64,000 nucleotides of DNA from NCBI RefSeq assembly GCF_001411805.1, contig NZ_CP007213.1, positions 3,658,001 to 3,722,000 on the forward strand, read 5' to 3'. Under the pieces are notes generated by a model that saw nothing but the letters and a program-made list of their open reading frames with translations, was not told where the DNA came from and ran no database searches. Numbering within the stretch: position 1 is the stretch's first letter; every line of letters begins with the position of its first letter. Position numbers and translations under genes: made by a program. The stretch comes from Burkholderia plantarii. Lineage in GTDB: Bacteria; Pseudomonadota; Gammaproteobacteria; Burkholderiales; Burkholderiaceae. Positions 8,509 to 17,888 of the stretch are shown here, piece after piece.

Positions 8509-9522
8509 TCACGCGATGCGCGTCACCGCGATCGCGGCCACGTTGACGCGGCTCGGCAGGATCGCGTCGCGCGCCGCCCGGTCCGCGACCTGCTGCAGCG
8601 TGGCGATGTCGGCCGCCGTCACGGCGCGCTGCACCAGCGGCGCGCGGCCGGTGATGTCGGTGGCGGCCTCGGCCGGCAGCCGCGTGAGCGTGGCGTACAC
8701 GCGCGCATATTCAGCCGGATTGGCGAGCGCCCAACGTCCGGCGCGTTCGAGGCGCGCGAGCACGTCGCCGAGCGCGGCGCGCTTCGCGCGGTCGGCGAGC
8801 GTCGTGTCGGGCGAGGTCAGGAACGCGAGGCCCGAGTTGATGCCGCTGCCGTCGCGCACCACGCGCGCCCCGCGTCGCACCACGTGCCCGTAGTACGGAT
8901 CGAAGGTCGCCCAGATGTCGATGCGCTTCGACTCGAACGCCGCGAACGCATCGACGGGCAGCACGAATCGAACCTCGACGTCGCGCCACGACAGGCCATG
9001 CTCCTCGAGTGCGCCATACAGTTGGTACTGCGAAATGCTGCCACGCGCCGACGACACCACCACGGTCCTGCCCTTCAGGTCGGCCACCGTGCGTACCGCC
9101 GAATCGGGCTGCACGACGATGCCGAGCGAGGCCGGCGAGCCCGCGCGCGTCGCCACGATCCGCAGCGCCGGATCGCCGAGCGCGGCGGTCAGCACCGGCA
9201 GGTCGCCGGCTGGCGCGAGGTCGATCGCGCCGGCGCGCTGCGCTTCGAACAAGGGCGCGGCGCCCTGGAAATTCGCCCAGCGGAACCGGTAGCGCGTGCC
9301 GTCAAGCACGCGGGCCGCCTCGGCCAGCGCGCGCAGGCCGCCCGCCTGGTCGCCGAGCACCAGCGTGACGCCCGTCACGTCCACGGCTTCGGCGGCGCGG
9401 GCCGGTGCCGCGAGTCCGGCCGCGCCGGCCAGCGCGGCGCCGGACAGGCCGGCGAGATCCCGCAACGCACGCAGGGTGCGGCGGCGGGTGGCGAACGAAG
9501 GCGGACAAGCGCGGCGAAGCAT
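8509..9522 (-). CDS. ABC transporter substrate-binding protein, aliphatic sulfonate/nitrate type (orphan)
   Basis: 337 residues from the ATG at 9520-9522, chosen because GAGG sits 9 bases upstream. The N-terminus RRRTLRALRDLAGLSGAALAG is a long, Arg-rich signal that resembles a Tat signal. The mature part has SsuA-like features: FRWANFQGAAPLFEAQRAGAIDLA, GDLPVLTAALG, LKGRTVVVSSARGS and DAFAAFESKRIDIWATFDPY. Such periplasmic proteins deliver sulfonates or similar compounds to an ABC importer. No permease or ATPase gene is next to it, so it must share a system encoded elsewhere. It is convergent with the YfdX gene. Confidence 0.85.
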   Translation of the reverse strand: MLRRACPPSFATRRRTLRALRDLAGLSGAALAGAAGLAAPARAAEAVDVTGVTLVLGDQAGGLRALAEAARVLDGTRYRFRWANFQGAAPLFEAQRAGAIDLAPAGDLPVLTAALGDPALRIVATRAGSPASLGIVVQPDSAVRTVADLKGRTVVVSSARGSISQYQLYGALEEHGLSWRDVEVRFVLPVDAFAAFESKRIDIWATFDPYYGHVVRRGARVVRDGSGINSGLAFLTSPDTTLADRAKRAALGDVLARLERAGRWALANPAEYARVYATLTRLPAEAATDITGRAPLVQRAVTAADIATLQQVADRAARDAILPSRVNVAAIAVTRIA

Positions 9523-9837
9523 CGGCGGCAACCTCGAAGATGCGCCGCGCCCCGATGGCGCGGCTGGCCGCCAAGGTTAAGGAATCGCCGCGCCGCGCCC
9601 AACCATCGGATTGCGAAATGCTTATCAGCGCCGCGCGGGTGCCGGACAGGCCGCGCGCGAGGTGGCACGACGCAACGCCGGCCACCCACACGATGAGCGC
9701 CGCCGCCCGGCTCCGGCCAGGCGACGTGCGCATGCCGGGCGGCGGCGCGGCACGCAACACCGGGCCGTGCCGCCGGGCCGTGCAAAGCAGCACGCGCGGC
9801 TTTCGATCCAAGCAGGTCTCAACAGGGAGAAAATGAC
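9523..9837. other. Intergenic, 315 bases, divergent promoters of the binding protein and porin 1
   Basis: GC-rich with a short AT-richer patch near 9600-9630. I see no gene, clear dyad or terminator. It must hold the promoters of the minus-strand binding protein and of porin 1. Confidence 0.4.
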
Positions 9838-10998
9838 ATGAAACGTAGTGCCTTGACGATCATCTCGCTCGCGTCGCTCGCGATCACGGGCTCCGCGCAC
9901 GCGCAATCGAGCGTGACGCTGTACGGCCTGATCGATACCTCGCTGACGTATCTGAGCCACGGCACGGGCGGGAACAACGCCTGGCTGGTCGGCAACAACA
10001 GCGCCGGCAATCTGGGCGGCTCGCGCTGGGGCATCAAGGGCAGCGAGGATCTCGGCGCCGGCCTGAAGGCGGTCTTCCAGTTGGAAAACGGCTTCGACCC
10101 GAGCAACGGCAAGCTCGGCCAGGGCAGCCGCGAATTCGGCCGGCAGGCCTTCGTCGGCCTCGCGCACGAGCGCCTCGGCACCGTCACGCTGGGCCGCCAG
10201 TACGATCCGCTGACCGATCTGGTCCAGCCGATCACGGAAGACAGCGTGTTTGGCGCCGCGTTCGCGACGGCCGGCGACGTCGACAACTACGACGACAGCT
10301 TCCGCGTCGACCGCTCGGTCAAGTACACCTCGCCCGTGCTCGACGGCGTGCGCTTCGCGGTGATGTATTCGTTCGGCGGCGTGGCGGGCTCGACCGGCGC
10401 CGGGCAGTCGTACTCGGCGGCGGTGGCCTACAGCGGCGGCCCGCTGAGCCTGGCCGGCGGCTACTACCACGCGACCAATTCCGCGAGCGACCTCGGCCCG
10501 CGCGACAGCTGGTCGAGCAGTTCCGACGGCACCTTCGACGGCCCGATCAACCTCGGCTATCGCACCGCGCACTCGCTCGGCATCGCGCGCGTGGCGGGCC
10601 AGTACGCGTTCGGCAAGTTCACGGTGGGCGCCGGCTACAGCAACGCGCAATACCGGCGCGACGGCGCCTCGCTGTTCGGCGAGAACGAGCACTACGACAC
10701 CGCGCAGGGCTTCGTGAACTATCAGGCGAGCCCGTCGATCCTGATGGGCGTCGGCTACAGCTACACGAAGTCGGGCGGCGACAGCTCGGCCACCTATCAT
10801 CAGGTGTCGCTGGGCGGGATCTACTCGCTGTCCAAGCGCACCGCGCTCTACGTGATCGCCGCGTACCAGCACGCGAGCGGCACCACCAGCGACGGCGCGG
10901 GCGGCAAGGCGGCGGCGCAGGCCTCGATCGGTTCGTATGGCTACGCCGGCACGAACTCGCAGACCATCGTCAACCTCGGCATCCGCCACACGTTCTGA
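9838..10998 (+). CDS. Gram-negative porin, OmpC type (porin 1)
   Basis: 386 residues. The signal peptide MKRSALTIISLASLAITGSAHA is followed by QSSVTLYGLIDTSLTYL, the standard first strand of Burkholderia/Bordetella general porins, and by SRWGIKGSEDLGAGLKAVFQLENGF. The C-terminus NLGIRHTF ends in Phe, the signal for the BAM assembly machine. It forms a trimeric 16-strand outer-membrane channel for small solutes. A GGGAG site precedes the ATG. It is closely related along its whole length to porin 2 at 12457, with a reversed lysE-type gene between them. A terminator follows at 11023. Confidence 0.95.
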   Translation: MKRSALTIISLASLAITGSAHAQSSVTLYGLIDTSLTYLSHGTGGNNAWLVGNNSAGNLGGSRWGIKGSEDLGAGLKAVFQLENGFDPSNGKLGQGSREFGRQAFVGLAHERLGTVTLGRQYDPLTDLVQPITEDSVFGAAFATAGDVDNYDDSFRVDRSVKYTSPVLDGVRFAVMYSFGGVAGSTGAGQSYSAAVAYSGGPLSLAGGYYHATNSASDLGPRDSWSSSSDGTFDGPINLGYRTAHSLGIARVAGQYAFGKFTVGAGYSNAQYRRDGASLFGENEHYDTAQGFVNYQASPSILMGVGYSYTKSGGDSSATYHQVSLGGIYSLSKRTALYVIAAYQHASGTTSDGAGGKAAAQASIGSYGYAGTNSQTIVNLGIRHTF

Positions 10999-11022
10999 GC
11001 CCGGCCGCGCCGGCCCAACGAG

Positions 11023-11047
11023 AAGGCTGCCCTCGGGCAGCCTTTTT
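11023..11047. terminator. Rho-independent terminator after porin 1
   Basis: AAGGCTGCCC (11023-11032) pairs with GGGCAGCCTT (11035-11044) and runs into TTTTT. The same stem is found after porin 2, at 13674. It lies between convergent genes (porin 1 and the LysE gene), but the A-run on the far side is short, so it serves mainly porin 1. Confidence 0.9.
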
Positions 11048-11112
11048 CATGCGCGCCTGCCGCGTCGACATCGTATCGATGCCGCGTCGACATCACGACG
11101 GCCCCGCCTGCC

Positions 11113-11751
11113 TCAGGAACGGATCGAGCGGATGAAGCCGGCCGCGAGCACGCAGTAGAAGCCGCCGCAGAACAGGCCGAACGCCTTGCGCGTGCGGGCG
11201 AACAACGGGCCGGCCGCGCGCGCCGAGAACGCCAGCGCGTAGCCGCCGAACACGCCGGTGCCGAGCAGCGCGCAGCAGCCCACCAGCACGAAGCTCGTCC
11301 AGGCGGGCGCGTGCGGCGACAGCCCCAGCGACGTGACGGTCAGCCAGGTGAGGATCGCCTTCGGGTTGGTCAGGTGGATGCCGAGTCCCTGCAGATAGAA
11401 CCGGCCGAGCCGCTCGCTGCGCGCCGGCCCGGCCGCCCCGAGCGGATCGCGCGACGCATAGGCGCCGCGCACGGCCTTGAAGGCGAGCCACAGCAGATAG
11501 AGCGCGCCGAGCACCTTGAGACCGATCAGCCATTGCCGGTAGGTGGCCAGCAGCGCCGACATGCCGGCCGCCGCCGTCACGCCCCAGACGAGCGAGCCGC
11601 TCATCACGCCGGCCGCCATCGCGAAGCCGGGCTTGCGGCCGTAGTGCATCGACGCGTTCGCGATCGACAGGTTCGCGGGGCCGGGCGACGCCGTGCCGAC
11701 CAGATAGACGGCAAAGGCGACACCGAGATTCGACAGCGTGGCGACGGACAT
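11113..11751 (-). CDS. LysE/RhtB-family amino acid exporter
   Basis: 212 residues from the ATG at 11749-11751, which follows GAGGA by 9 bases. LVGTASPGPANLSIANASMHYGRKPGFAMAAGV is the LysE family signature (the SPGP motif and the following G-x-x-x-G region), and LGIHLTNPKAILTW is the second conserved block. About six membrane segments are expected. The family exports amino acids and their derivatives from the cytoplasm. The gene lies reversed between two porin paralogs and has no adjacent regulator. Confidence 0.9.
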   Translation of the reverse strand: MSVATLSNLGVAFAVYLVGTASPGPANLSIANASMHYGRKPGFAMAAGVMSGSLVWGVTAAAGMSALLATYRQWLIGLKVLGALYLLWLAFKAVRGAYASRDPLGAAGPARSERLGRFYLQGLGIHLTNPKAILTWLTVTSLGLSPHAPAWTSFVLVGCCALLGTGVFGGYALAFSARAAGPLFARTRKAFGLFCGGFYCVLAAGFIRSIRS

Positions 11752-12034
11752 CGTGGCAATCCTCGAGGAGCGAGCGAAACGACGCACCGGCGACGGCCAG
11801 GCGGCGGGCAGGCATGACAGGCAGGCATGACGATTATTCGCGGCCGCCGCGGGCTGCGACAGGCACGCCTGCGCGAGCACGCGAGCGGACTGTCATGCCG
11901 TTTCGGGCTGACACTTCAGCGAACACCTTGGCGAGCACATTGAACCGGGGGCCGGCACGGAGAAGCAAAAAAACACGACACGCATCCTCATCAATTCCGA
12001 TTAGAATTCGAAACAATGAATTGCGCAGATTGAA

Positions 12035-12150
12035 ACACAGCAGACGAAAAAGGAGCGGCCGAAGCCGCTCAAGCGTGGACTCGTCTGTCTACCCACCAGA
12101 GTGAGGACGAGCGCGGGAACACTAGCATCAATCGGCCCCTTCTATTGATC
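12035..12150 (-). ncRNA. Candidate small RNA divergent from porin 2
   Basis: On the minus strand a terminator hairpin (GAGCGGC, loop TTCG, GCCGCTC, then CTTTTT) sits at 12050-12070 with no protein-coding gene upstream of it on that strand for more than 3 kb. Just upstream, CTCGTC at 12103-12108 (read on minus) and GACGAG at 12081-12086 can pair into a second hairpin. A short untranslated RNA starting near 12130-12150 would explain the terminator. Placement recalls MicF, which is divergent from ompC in enterobacteria; no sequence relation is claimed. Confidence 0.45.
12050..12070 (-). terminator. Minus-strand rho-independent terminator with TTCG loop
   Basis: On the plus strand GAGCGGC (12053-12059) and GCCGCTC (12064-12070) flank a short CGAA-type loop and are preceded by AAAAAG. 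Read on the minus strand this is a stem closed by a TTCG tetraloop and followed by CTTTTT. No annotated protein gene ends here on that strand. Confidence 0.75.
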
Positions 12151-12168
12151 CGATTTGGTTAAATCACC

Positions 12169-12188
12169 ATTGCTTGAATGCAAGCAAT
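12169..12188. promoter_or_regulatory. Perfect 8+8 inverted repeat in porin 2 leader
   Basis: ATTGCTTG (12169-12176), spacer AATG, CAAGCAAT (12181-12188). The dyad lies between the small-RNA candidate and the porin 2 gene, where it could serve as an operator for either direction. A related imperfect TGCT/AGCA dyad lies at about 12207-12224. Confidence 0.45.
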
Positions 12189-12335
12189 CCCCGCGCCCAC
12201 GCCCGTTGCTCAAGCTTTAAGCAGCATTGTTTCCAATTTTAAAAAGACAATCGACCACTCAGCGCCAACTCACCGCCATTTCAATCAAATACAACAATAA
12301 TTCGACTCAGGCAACCAAGCTTTCGACGTAACCCG

Positions 12336-12357
12336 CTTGTATTGTTTTAGATACAAG
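12336..12357. promoter_or_regulatory. Inverted repeat close to the porin 2 promoter
   Basis: CTTGTAT (12336-12342) and ATACAAG (12351-12357) with an 8-base spacer. It lies 100 bases before the porin start, so it is either an operator or a hairpin in the 5' untranslated region. Confidence 0.4.
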
Positions 12358-12456
12358 ACTGAATTTCATTTTTCCGAATTAAATCTGTCTGGTTAGTCTC
12401 CGTGTCACTCCAAAACCACCACACGCAACAGCACTGTTAAACAGGAGATGACAGAC

Positions 12457-13626
12457 ATGAAACGCACCGCATTGACGATCGTTTCCCTCGCGTCGCTCGC
12501 GGCAATGGGTTCCGCGCATGCACAATCGAGCGTGACGCTGTACGGCTTGATCGATACGTCGCTGACGTACGTCAACCACGCCGACGGCGCGAAGAACTCG
12601 TGGCTGCTCGGCAACAGCAGCGCCGGCAATCTGGCCGGTTCGCGCTGGGGCATCAAGGGTACCGAAGACCTCGGCAGCGGCCTGAAGGCGATCTTCCAGT
12701 TGGAAAACGGCTTCGATCCGAGCAACGGCAAGCTGGGCCAGGGCAGCCGTGAATTCGGCCGTCAGGCATTCGTCGGCCTGGCCAGCGACCGCCTCGGCAC
12801 CGTCACGCTGGGCCGCCAGTACGATCCGCTGATCGACCTGATCCAGCCGATCACGGCCGACAACTACTTCGGCAGCGCGTTCGCGACGGCCGGTGACGTC
12901 GACAACTACGACAACAGCTTCCGCGTCAACAACGCGGTCAAGTACACCTCGCCGGTGTTCGGCGGCCTGCAGTTCGAAGCCATGTACTCGTTCGGCGGCA
13001 CGGCAGGCACGACCAGCGCGGGTCAATCGTACTCGGCGGCGGTGGCGTACAACGGCGGCCCGCTGAGCCTGGCCGGCGGCTACTTCTACGCAGCCAACTC
13101 GGCAGCCAGCACCGCACCGGTGGCCGGCCGCACGGGCTGGAACAGCACCTCGGACGGCACGTTCGACGGCCCGATCAACCTCGGCTACCAGTCGGCGCAC
13201 TCGCTCGGCATCGCGCGCGTGGCGGGCCAGTACACGTTCGGCGGCTTCACGTTCGGCGCGGGCTACAGCAACGCGCAATACCGTCGTGACGGCGCCTCGA
13301 CGTTCGGCCAGAACGAGCGCTACAACACCGGCCAGGGCTTCCTGAACTACCAGGCAACGCCGGCACTGCTGGTGGGCGTCGGCTACAGCTACACGAAGTC
13401 GAACGGCGACACCTCGGCCACCTACCACCAGGCTTCGCTGGGCGCGGACTACACGCTGTCCAAGCGCACCGACATCTACATGACGGCCGCTTACCAGCAC
13501 GCCAGCGGCACGACGGGTGACGGCGCCGGCGGCGCGGTCGCGGCACAGGCATCGATCGGTTCGTATGGCTATGCCGGCACGAACTCGCAGACGATGGTCA
13601 ACCTGGGTCTGCGTCACCGCTTCTAA
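12457..13626 (+). CDS. Gram-negative porin, OmpC type (porin 2)
   Basis: 389 residues from the ATG at 12457; an in-frame ATG nine bases earlier is rejected because AGGAG abuts it, while the spacing suits the later one. Signal peptide MKRTALTIVSLASLAAMGSAHA, then QSSVTLYGLIDTSLTYV, and a C-terminal NLGLRHRF ending in Phe. It is highly similar to porin 1 throughout, with differences concentrated in loop-like segments such as ANSAASTAPVAGRTGW. Role: outer-membrane diffusion channel. The 700-base AT-rich leader suggests much richer control than for porin 1. Confidence 0.95.
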   Translation: MKRTALTIVSLASLAAMGSAHAQSSVTLYGLIDTSLTYVNHADGAKNSWLLGNSSAGNLAGSRWGIKGTEDLGSGLKAIFQLENGFDPSNGKLGQGSREFGRQAFVGLASDRLGTVTLGRQYDPLIDLIQPITADNYFGSAFATAGDVDNYDNSFRVNNAVKYTSPVFGGLQFEAMYSFGGTAGTTSAGQSYSAAVAYNGGPLSLAGGYFYAANSAASTAPVAGRTGWNSTSDGTFDGPINLGYQSAHSLGIARVAGQYTFGGFTFGAGYSNAQYRRDGASTFGQNERYNTGQGFLNYQATPALLVGVGYSYTKSNGDTSATYHQASLGADYTLSKRTDIYMTAAYQHASGTTGDGAGGAVAAQASIGSYGYAGTNSQTMVNLGLRHRF

Positions 13627-13673
13627 GCGCGTCGATACCGGCGAGCGCTTGCGCCTGGCCGGTTACGCGAAAG

Positions 13674-13703
13674 AAAAAGGCTGCCCTCGGGCAGCCTTTT
13701 TTT
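13674..13703. terminator. Bidirectional terminator between porin 2 and the S9 peptidase
   Basis: AAAAAGGCTGCCC and GGGCAGCCTTTTTTT flank a 2-base loop. Runs of A and T on both sides let it serve both porin 2 and the convergent pqq-linked operon. The stem is the same as that after porin 1. Confidence 0.9.
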
Positions 13704-13738
13704 CATGGCGGCGCGCCACGCGCCGCCGCTCCGCTTCG

Positions 13739-15616
13739 TCAGATCCCGCCGTCCAGGATGCGCCGGTAGAACGCGTGCTCGGCATCGAGCGCATGCGCCT
13801 GGTTCGCGGCCTTGCGAAAGCCGTGCCGCTCGTCGGCGTAGTAATGGACCTCGTTCGGCACGCCGTTCGCCTCGAGCGCGGCGACCATCGTGCGCGTCTG
13901 GTCCGGCGTCACCACCGCGTCGAGTTCGCCCTGGAAGAAGATCACCGGCGCGCGGATCGCATCGGCATGCACGAGCGGCGTGCGTGCCAGATAGCGCTCG
14001 CGGTCGGCCACCGGATCGCCGATCAGCCAGCGCAGGTAGCGCGCCTCGAACTTGTGGGTGTGGACGTCGAGCTGCAGCGGATCGCTGACGCCGTAGAGGC
14101 TCGCGCCGCCGCGAAACACGTCGCGGAACGCCAGCGCGCAGAGCACCGTGTAGCCGCCCGCGCTGCCGCCGCGAATGAACGCGCGCCGCGCGTCGACGAG
14201 GCCCTGCCCGGCCAGGTGGGCGATCACGGCGCAGGCGTCGTCGACGTCGGCGATGCCCCAGGTCAGGTGCAGCGCCTGCCGGAACGCGCGGCCGTAGCCG
14301 GTGCTGCCGCGATAGTTGAGCAGCACGATCGCGAAGCCGCGCTGCACCCAGTACTCGTGGCGCGGGCTGAACACCGGATACAGCGCCGCGGTCGGCCCGC
14401 CGTGCGCGAACACGATCACGGGCGGCGGCTCGCCCGCGCCGGCTTCGTCCGCCTCGGCCGCCGCGTCGGGCAGGTACAGGTAGCCGTAAGCGTCGCCGTC
14501 GCCGCTCGGGAAGCGCAGCGCGCGCGGCTGCGTGATGCGCGCGGCCGGGATCGACGCGGCCACCTCACGCAGCACGCTCACGCGATGGTCGCGGCGGTCG
14601 ATCGCGAGGATCGCGGCCGGGCAGGTCGGCGAGGCGGCCACGCAGTACAGGTGCGTGGGGTCGGCGGCGAGATGGTGGAACAGGTTGTAGCCGGGCGCGA
14701 GCGGCGTGAGCGTGCCGTCGGCCGCGTAGACGCCGAGCCGGCCCCAGCCCTCGTCGAACCAGCTGGCGAACACGGCGCCGTCGTCGAGCGGCAGCCAGCT
14801 GCAGGCGCCGAGCTGCCACGGCGCGGCCGCATGGTCGCCGGCCGCGGCCGGCAGCGCCACGAAGCGCTCGCCGTCGAGCCGCCACGGCTGCCAGAAATTG
14901 CCGCGATCGCCGAGGCAGACGAGCCGCCCGTCGTGATCGAAGCCCGGCTGCTGCAGCGCCTCGTCGTGCGCCGCGCCGGCCACCACGCGCGGCGCGCCGG
15001 GCCGCCCATCCGGCCCGGTCTCGCGCAGCACGAGCTGGGTGGCCGTCCACGGCTGGTGCGGATGCTGCCACTCGATCCAGGCGAGCCGCGCGCCGTCGGC
15101 GCTCTGCACCGGCGACGCGTAGAAATCGGCGCCCTCGGCCAGCAGCTCGCGCGTGCCGTCGTGCAGGCCGATCGACACGAGCCGGTGCGTCTCGCCATCC
15201 TGCTCGACGGCCAGAATCCGCCCGCGCGAGACGCGCAGGTCGCCGTAGCGCAAGCCCTCGGCGGTCAGCGGCTCGGGCGCGGCGATGCTGTCGGGCGAGA
15301 AGCGGTAGATGCGCTGGTCGCTCTCGTTGACGAACGCGACCAGATCGCCCGCCACGCAAAACGCGCCGCCGCCGTATTCGTAGACGCGACCGCGCGCGCT
15401 GAAGCCGTCCGGGCTCACGCGCTCGATCGAGCCGTGGCGCGCGCGCCAGATCCGGCACATCGCGTCGGCGGGGTCGTATTCGGTCCAGAACACGCCGGAC
15501 GGGCCGGCGGTCAGTTCGACGAAGTCGCGCCCGGCGGCGACGGCGGCTTCGGCGCTGAGCGGCGCGCCGCGCTCATGAGCGCGCTCACGGGTTGAGTCGG
15601 CGGGATTCCCTGGCAT
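13739..15616 (-). CDS. S9-family prolyl oligopeptidase/dipeptidyl peptidase, PQQ-operon linked
   Basis: 625 residues: an N-terminal beta-propeller and a C-terminal alpha/beta-hydrolase. The catalytic serine is S485 in RGGSAGGYT; the acid is in [15 protein letters not shown] and the histidine in [54 protein letters not shown] is the usual block before the catalytic fold. There is no signal peptide, so it is cytoplasmic. Its ATG at 15614-15616 overlaps the end of pqqE by 32 bases, so the two are co-translated. No pqqF is present, and S9 peptidases occur in pqq clusters of pseudomonads; a role in PqqA peptide processing is inferred. Confidence 0.9.
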   Translation of the reverse strand: MPGNPADSTRERAHERGAPLSAEAAVAAGRDFVELTAGPSGVFWTEYDPADAMCRIWRARHGSIERVSPDGFSARGRVYEYGGGAFCVAGDLVAFVNESDQRIYRFSPDSIAAPEPLTAEGLRYGDLRVSRGRILAVEQDGETHRLVSIGLHDGTRELLAEGADFYASPVQSADGARLAWIEWQHPHQPWTATQLVLRETGPDGRPGAPRVVAGAAHDEALQQPGFDHDGRLVCLGDRGNFWQPWRLDGERFVALPAAAGDHAAAPWQLGACSWLPLDDGAVFASWFDEGWGRLGVYAADGTLTPLAPGYNLFHHLAADPTHLYCVAASPTCPAAILAIDRRDHRVSVLREVAASIPAARITQPRALRFPSGDGDAYGYLYLPDAAAEADEAGAGEPPPVIVFAHGGPTAALYPVFSPRHEYWVQRGFAIVLLNYRGSTGYGRAFRQALHLTWGIADVDDACAVIAHLAGQGLVDARRAFIRGGSAGGYTVLCALAFRDVFRGGASLYGVSDPLQLDVHTHKFEARYLRWLIGDPVADRERYLARTPLVHADAIRAPVIFFQGELDAVVTPDQTRTMVAALEANGVPNEVHYYADERHGFRKAANQAHALDAEHAFYRRILDGGI

Positions 15617-16772
15617 TGCGAAAGATCAGCGGATGAGTGGTGGAAGGAGCGGGCCGGGCCTGCACGGCTTCGTCGCGCGCGCGCAGGATCACCGGGTGAT
15701 AGGGCGACTTGCTGCACACCGGGTCGGCGTTCGCCGCGTCGCCGGTCAGCATGTAGGCCTGGCAGCGGCAGCCGCCGAAGTCCTTCGGCTTCTCGTCGCA
15801 CGAGCGGCACGGCTCGGCCATCCAGCCGTCGCCGCGAAATCGGTTGAAGCCGAACGAGTCGTACCAGATATGGCGCAGGTCGTGCTCGCGCACGTTCGGA
15901 AACGCGATCGGCAGCTGCCGCGCGCCATGGCACGGCAGCGCGGTGCCGTCCGGCGTGACGGTCAGGAAAATGCTGCCCCAGCCGCTCATGCAGGCCTTCG
16001 GACGCTCCTCGTAGTAATCGGGCGTGACGAAGATCAGCTTGCACGGATGGTTCGCGGCGGCGAGCTTCTCGCGGTATTCGTTGGTGATGCGTTCGGCGCG
16101 CGCGAGCTGCTCGCGGGTGGGCAGCAGCGCCTCGCGGTTCAGGAACGCCCAGCCGTAGAACTGGCAGGTGGCCAGCTCGACGAAATCGGCCTCGAGCGCG
16201 ATGCATAGCTCGATGATGCGGTCGATGTGGTCGATGTTGTGGCGATGCGTGACGAAGTTCAGCACCATCGGGTAGCCGCGCGCCTTGACCGCGCGCGCCA
16301 TCGCGAGCTTCTGCGCGAACGCCTTGTCGGAGCCGGCCAGCATGTTGTTGACCTGCTCGTCGCTCGACTGGAAGCTGATCTGGATGTGATCGAGCCCGGC
16401 GCGCTCGAACGCATCGAGCTTCGCCTCGGTGAGCCCGATGCCCGAGGTGATCAGGTTCGTGTAGAAGCCGAGCCGGCGCGCCTCGGCCACGAGTTCGGGC
16501 AGGTCCTCGCGCACCAGCGGCTCGCCGCCCGAGAAGCCGATCTGCGCGGCGCCCAGCGCGCGCGCCTCGCCCATCACGCGCGCCCAGTCGGCCGTGCTCA
16601 GCTCCTGGCCCTGGCGGGCGAAATCGAGCGGATTCGAGCAGTAGGGGCACTGCAGCGGGCAGCGATACGTGAGTTCCGCGAGCAGCCAGAGCGGCAGCCC
16701 CACGGGCGCGGCCGGCGCCGGGGCCTCGCTCGCGCCCGCGCGGGCCTGGGTGGCGAGGACATCGTCGGCCAT
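15585..16772 (-). CDS. pqqE: PQQ biosynthesis radical SAM protein PqqE
   Basis: 395 residues. The radical SAM cluster is C38-x3-C42-x2-C45 in [17 protein letters not shown]. The C-terminal SPASM-type cysteines include [36 protein letters not shown]. PqqE forms the carbon-carbon bond between the glutamate and tyrosine of PqqA, using SAM and bound PqqD. The family is cytoplasmic and oxygen-sensitive. It starts 4 bases after the pqqD stop; the 3' end overlaps the S9 peptidase start. Confidence 0.98.
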   Translation of the reverse strand: MADDVLATQARAGASEAPAPAAPVGLPLWLLAELTYRCPLQCPYCSNPLDFARQGQELSTADWARVMGEARALGAAQIGFSGGEPLVREDLPELVAEARRLGFYTNLITSGIGLTEAKLDAFERAGLDHIQISFQSSDEQVNNMLAGSDKAFAQKLAMARAVKARGYPMVLNFVTHRHNIDHIDRIIELCIALEADFVELATCQFYGWAFLNREALLPTREQLARAERITNEYREKLAAANHPCKLIFVTPDYYEERPKACMSGWGSIFLTVTPDGTALPCHGARQLPIAFPNVREHDLRHIWYDSFGFNRFRGDGWMAEPCRSCDEKPKDFGGCRCQAYMLTGDAANADPVCSKSPYHPVILRARDEAVQARPAPSTTHPLIFRNARESRRLNP

Positions 16773-16776
16773 CGGC

Positions 16777-17052
16777 TCAGCCCAGCTCGATCCAGTGCTT
16801 CTGGTGCGCGACGAGCATGAACTGCTCGACGTCGTCGCCCAGCTCCGGCACGCCCGGGAACTGCACGTCGAGCTCGGCGATGATCGCCGCGACGCTGCGC
16901 TCGCCGTCGATCAGCGCGCCGATCAGCGCCGCGCTCTCGTTGAGCTTGATCATGCCCTCGGGATAGAGCAGCACGTGCGCGTCCTGGGCAGGTTCGAACT
17001 GGAAGCGGTAGCCGCGACGCCACGTCGGCGTCCGTTGTCGATCGAAGCTCAT
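16777..17052 (-). CDS. pqqD: PQQ biosynthesis peptide chaperone PqqD
   Basis: 91 residues starting [21 protein letters not shown], with [20 protein letters not shown], the conserved RiPP-recognition (RRE) fold, and [21 protein letters not shown]. PqqD binds PqqA and hands it to PqqE. The start ATG overlaps the pqqC TGA by one base (TGATG), which indicates coupled translation. Confidence 0.97.
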   Translation of the reverse strand: MSFDRQRTPTWRRGYRFQFEPAQDAHVLLYPEGMIKLNESAALIGALIDGERSVAAIIAELDVQFPGVPELGDDVEQFMLVAHQKHWIELG

Positions 17053-17819
17053 CACGCGATTCCCTTGATTCCCTTGTGCCAGACCCGCTCGGCGGTCACG
17101 GTGTGATACGGAGGACGATTCAGTTCGTAAGCCATCGACATCGCGTCGAGCATGCTCCAGAGGATGTCGAGCTTGAACTGCAGGATCTCCAGCATACGCT
17201 GCTGGGCCTCGAACGTCGTGTAGTGGGCGAGCGTGATCCGCAGGCCGTGCTCGACGTCGCGGCGCGCCTGGCCGAGCCGCGAGCGGAAGTATTCGTAGCC
17301 GCGCGGATCGATCCACGGGTAATGCCGCGGCCAGGTGTCGAGCCGCGACTGGTGGATCTGCGGCGCGAACAGCTCGGTCAGCGAGCTGCTGGCCGCCTCC
17401 TGCCAGCTCGCGCGGCGCGCGAAGTTCACGTAGGCGTCGACAGCAAAACGCACGCCCGGCAGCACCAGCTCCTGCGAGCGCAGCTGGTCCGGATCGAGCC
17501 CCACCGCCTCGCCGAGCCGCAGCCAGGCCTCGATGCCGCCGTCCTCGCCGGGCGCGCCGTCGTGGTCGATCAGGCGCTGGATCCATTCGCGGCGCACCTC
17601 GCGGTCGGGACAGTTGGCGAGGATCGCCGCGTCCTTCAGCGGGATGTTGACCTGATAGTAGAAGCGGTTCGCGACCCAGCCCTGGATCTGCTCGCGCGTC
17701 GCGCGCCCTTCGTACATCGCGACGTGGAACGGGTGATGGATGTGATAGAAGGCGCCCTTGGCGCGCAGCGCCTGCTCGAACTGCTCGGGGTCGAGGGCGG
17801 GTTGGGCGGTCTGGCTCAT
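17052..17819 (-). CDS. pqqC: Pyrroloquinoline-quinone synthase PqqC
   Basis: 255 residues, normal family length. [66 protein letters not shown] and [18 protein letters not shown] are characteristic. The cofactor-free oxidase carries out ring closure and the final oxidation that makes PQQ. The gene lies between pqqB (about 70 bases upstream) and pqqD (one-base overlap). PQQ would serve periplasmic glucose or alcohol dehydrogenases encoded elsewhere. Confidence 0.98.
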   Translation of the reverse strand: MSQTAQPALDPEQFEQALRAKGAFYHIHHPFHVAMYEGRATREQIQGWVANRFYYQVNIPLKDAAILANCPDREVRREWIQRLIDHDGAPGEDGGIEAWLRLGEAVGLDPDQLRSQELVLPGVRFAVDAYVNFARRASWQEAASSSLTELFAPQIHQSRLDTWPRHYPWIDPRGYEYFRSRLGQARRDVEHGLRITLAHYTTFEAQQRMLEILQFKLDILWSMLDAMSMAYELNRPPYHTVTAERVWHKGIKGIA

Positions 17820-17888
17820 GTCGGTTTCGTTTCCAGTGAGTCGGTGGCGGCGGGCGACGGTTAGCCGGCAGCCGGCGCGGGCCGCGGA

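Larger units (their letters stand above)
11752..12456. other. Long AT-rich leader region of porin 2, 705 bases
   Basis: From about 11970 to 12440 the base composition drops far below the surrounding GC content. No open frame here looks real. It holds a minus-strand terminator and small-RNA candidate near 12035-12150, a dyad at 12169-12188, a second inverted repeat at 12336-12357, and the porin 2 promoter and 5' untranslated region. Such AT-rich porin leaders are often bound by H-NS-type proteins and by OmpR-like regulators. Confidence 0.6.

Noticed and set aside
9838..13703. Long repeat of porin genes as a recombination or mobile element
   Set aside because: The similarity follows the coding sequences and terminator stem only; there is no transposase, direct repeat or inverted end.
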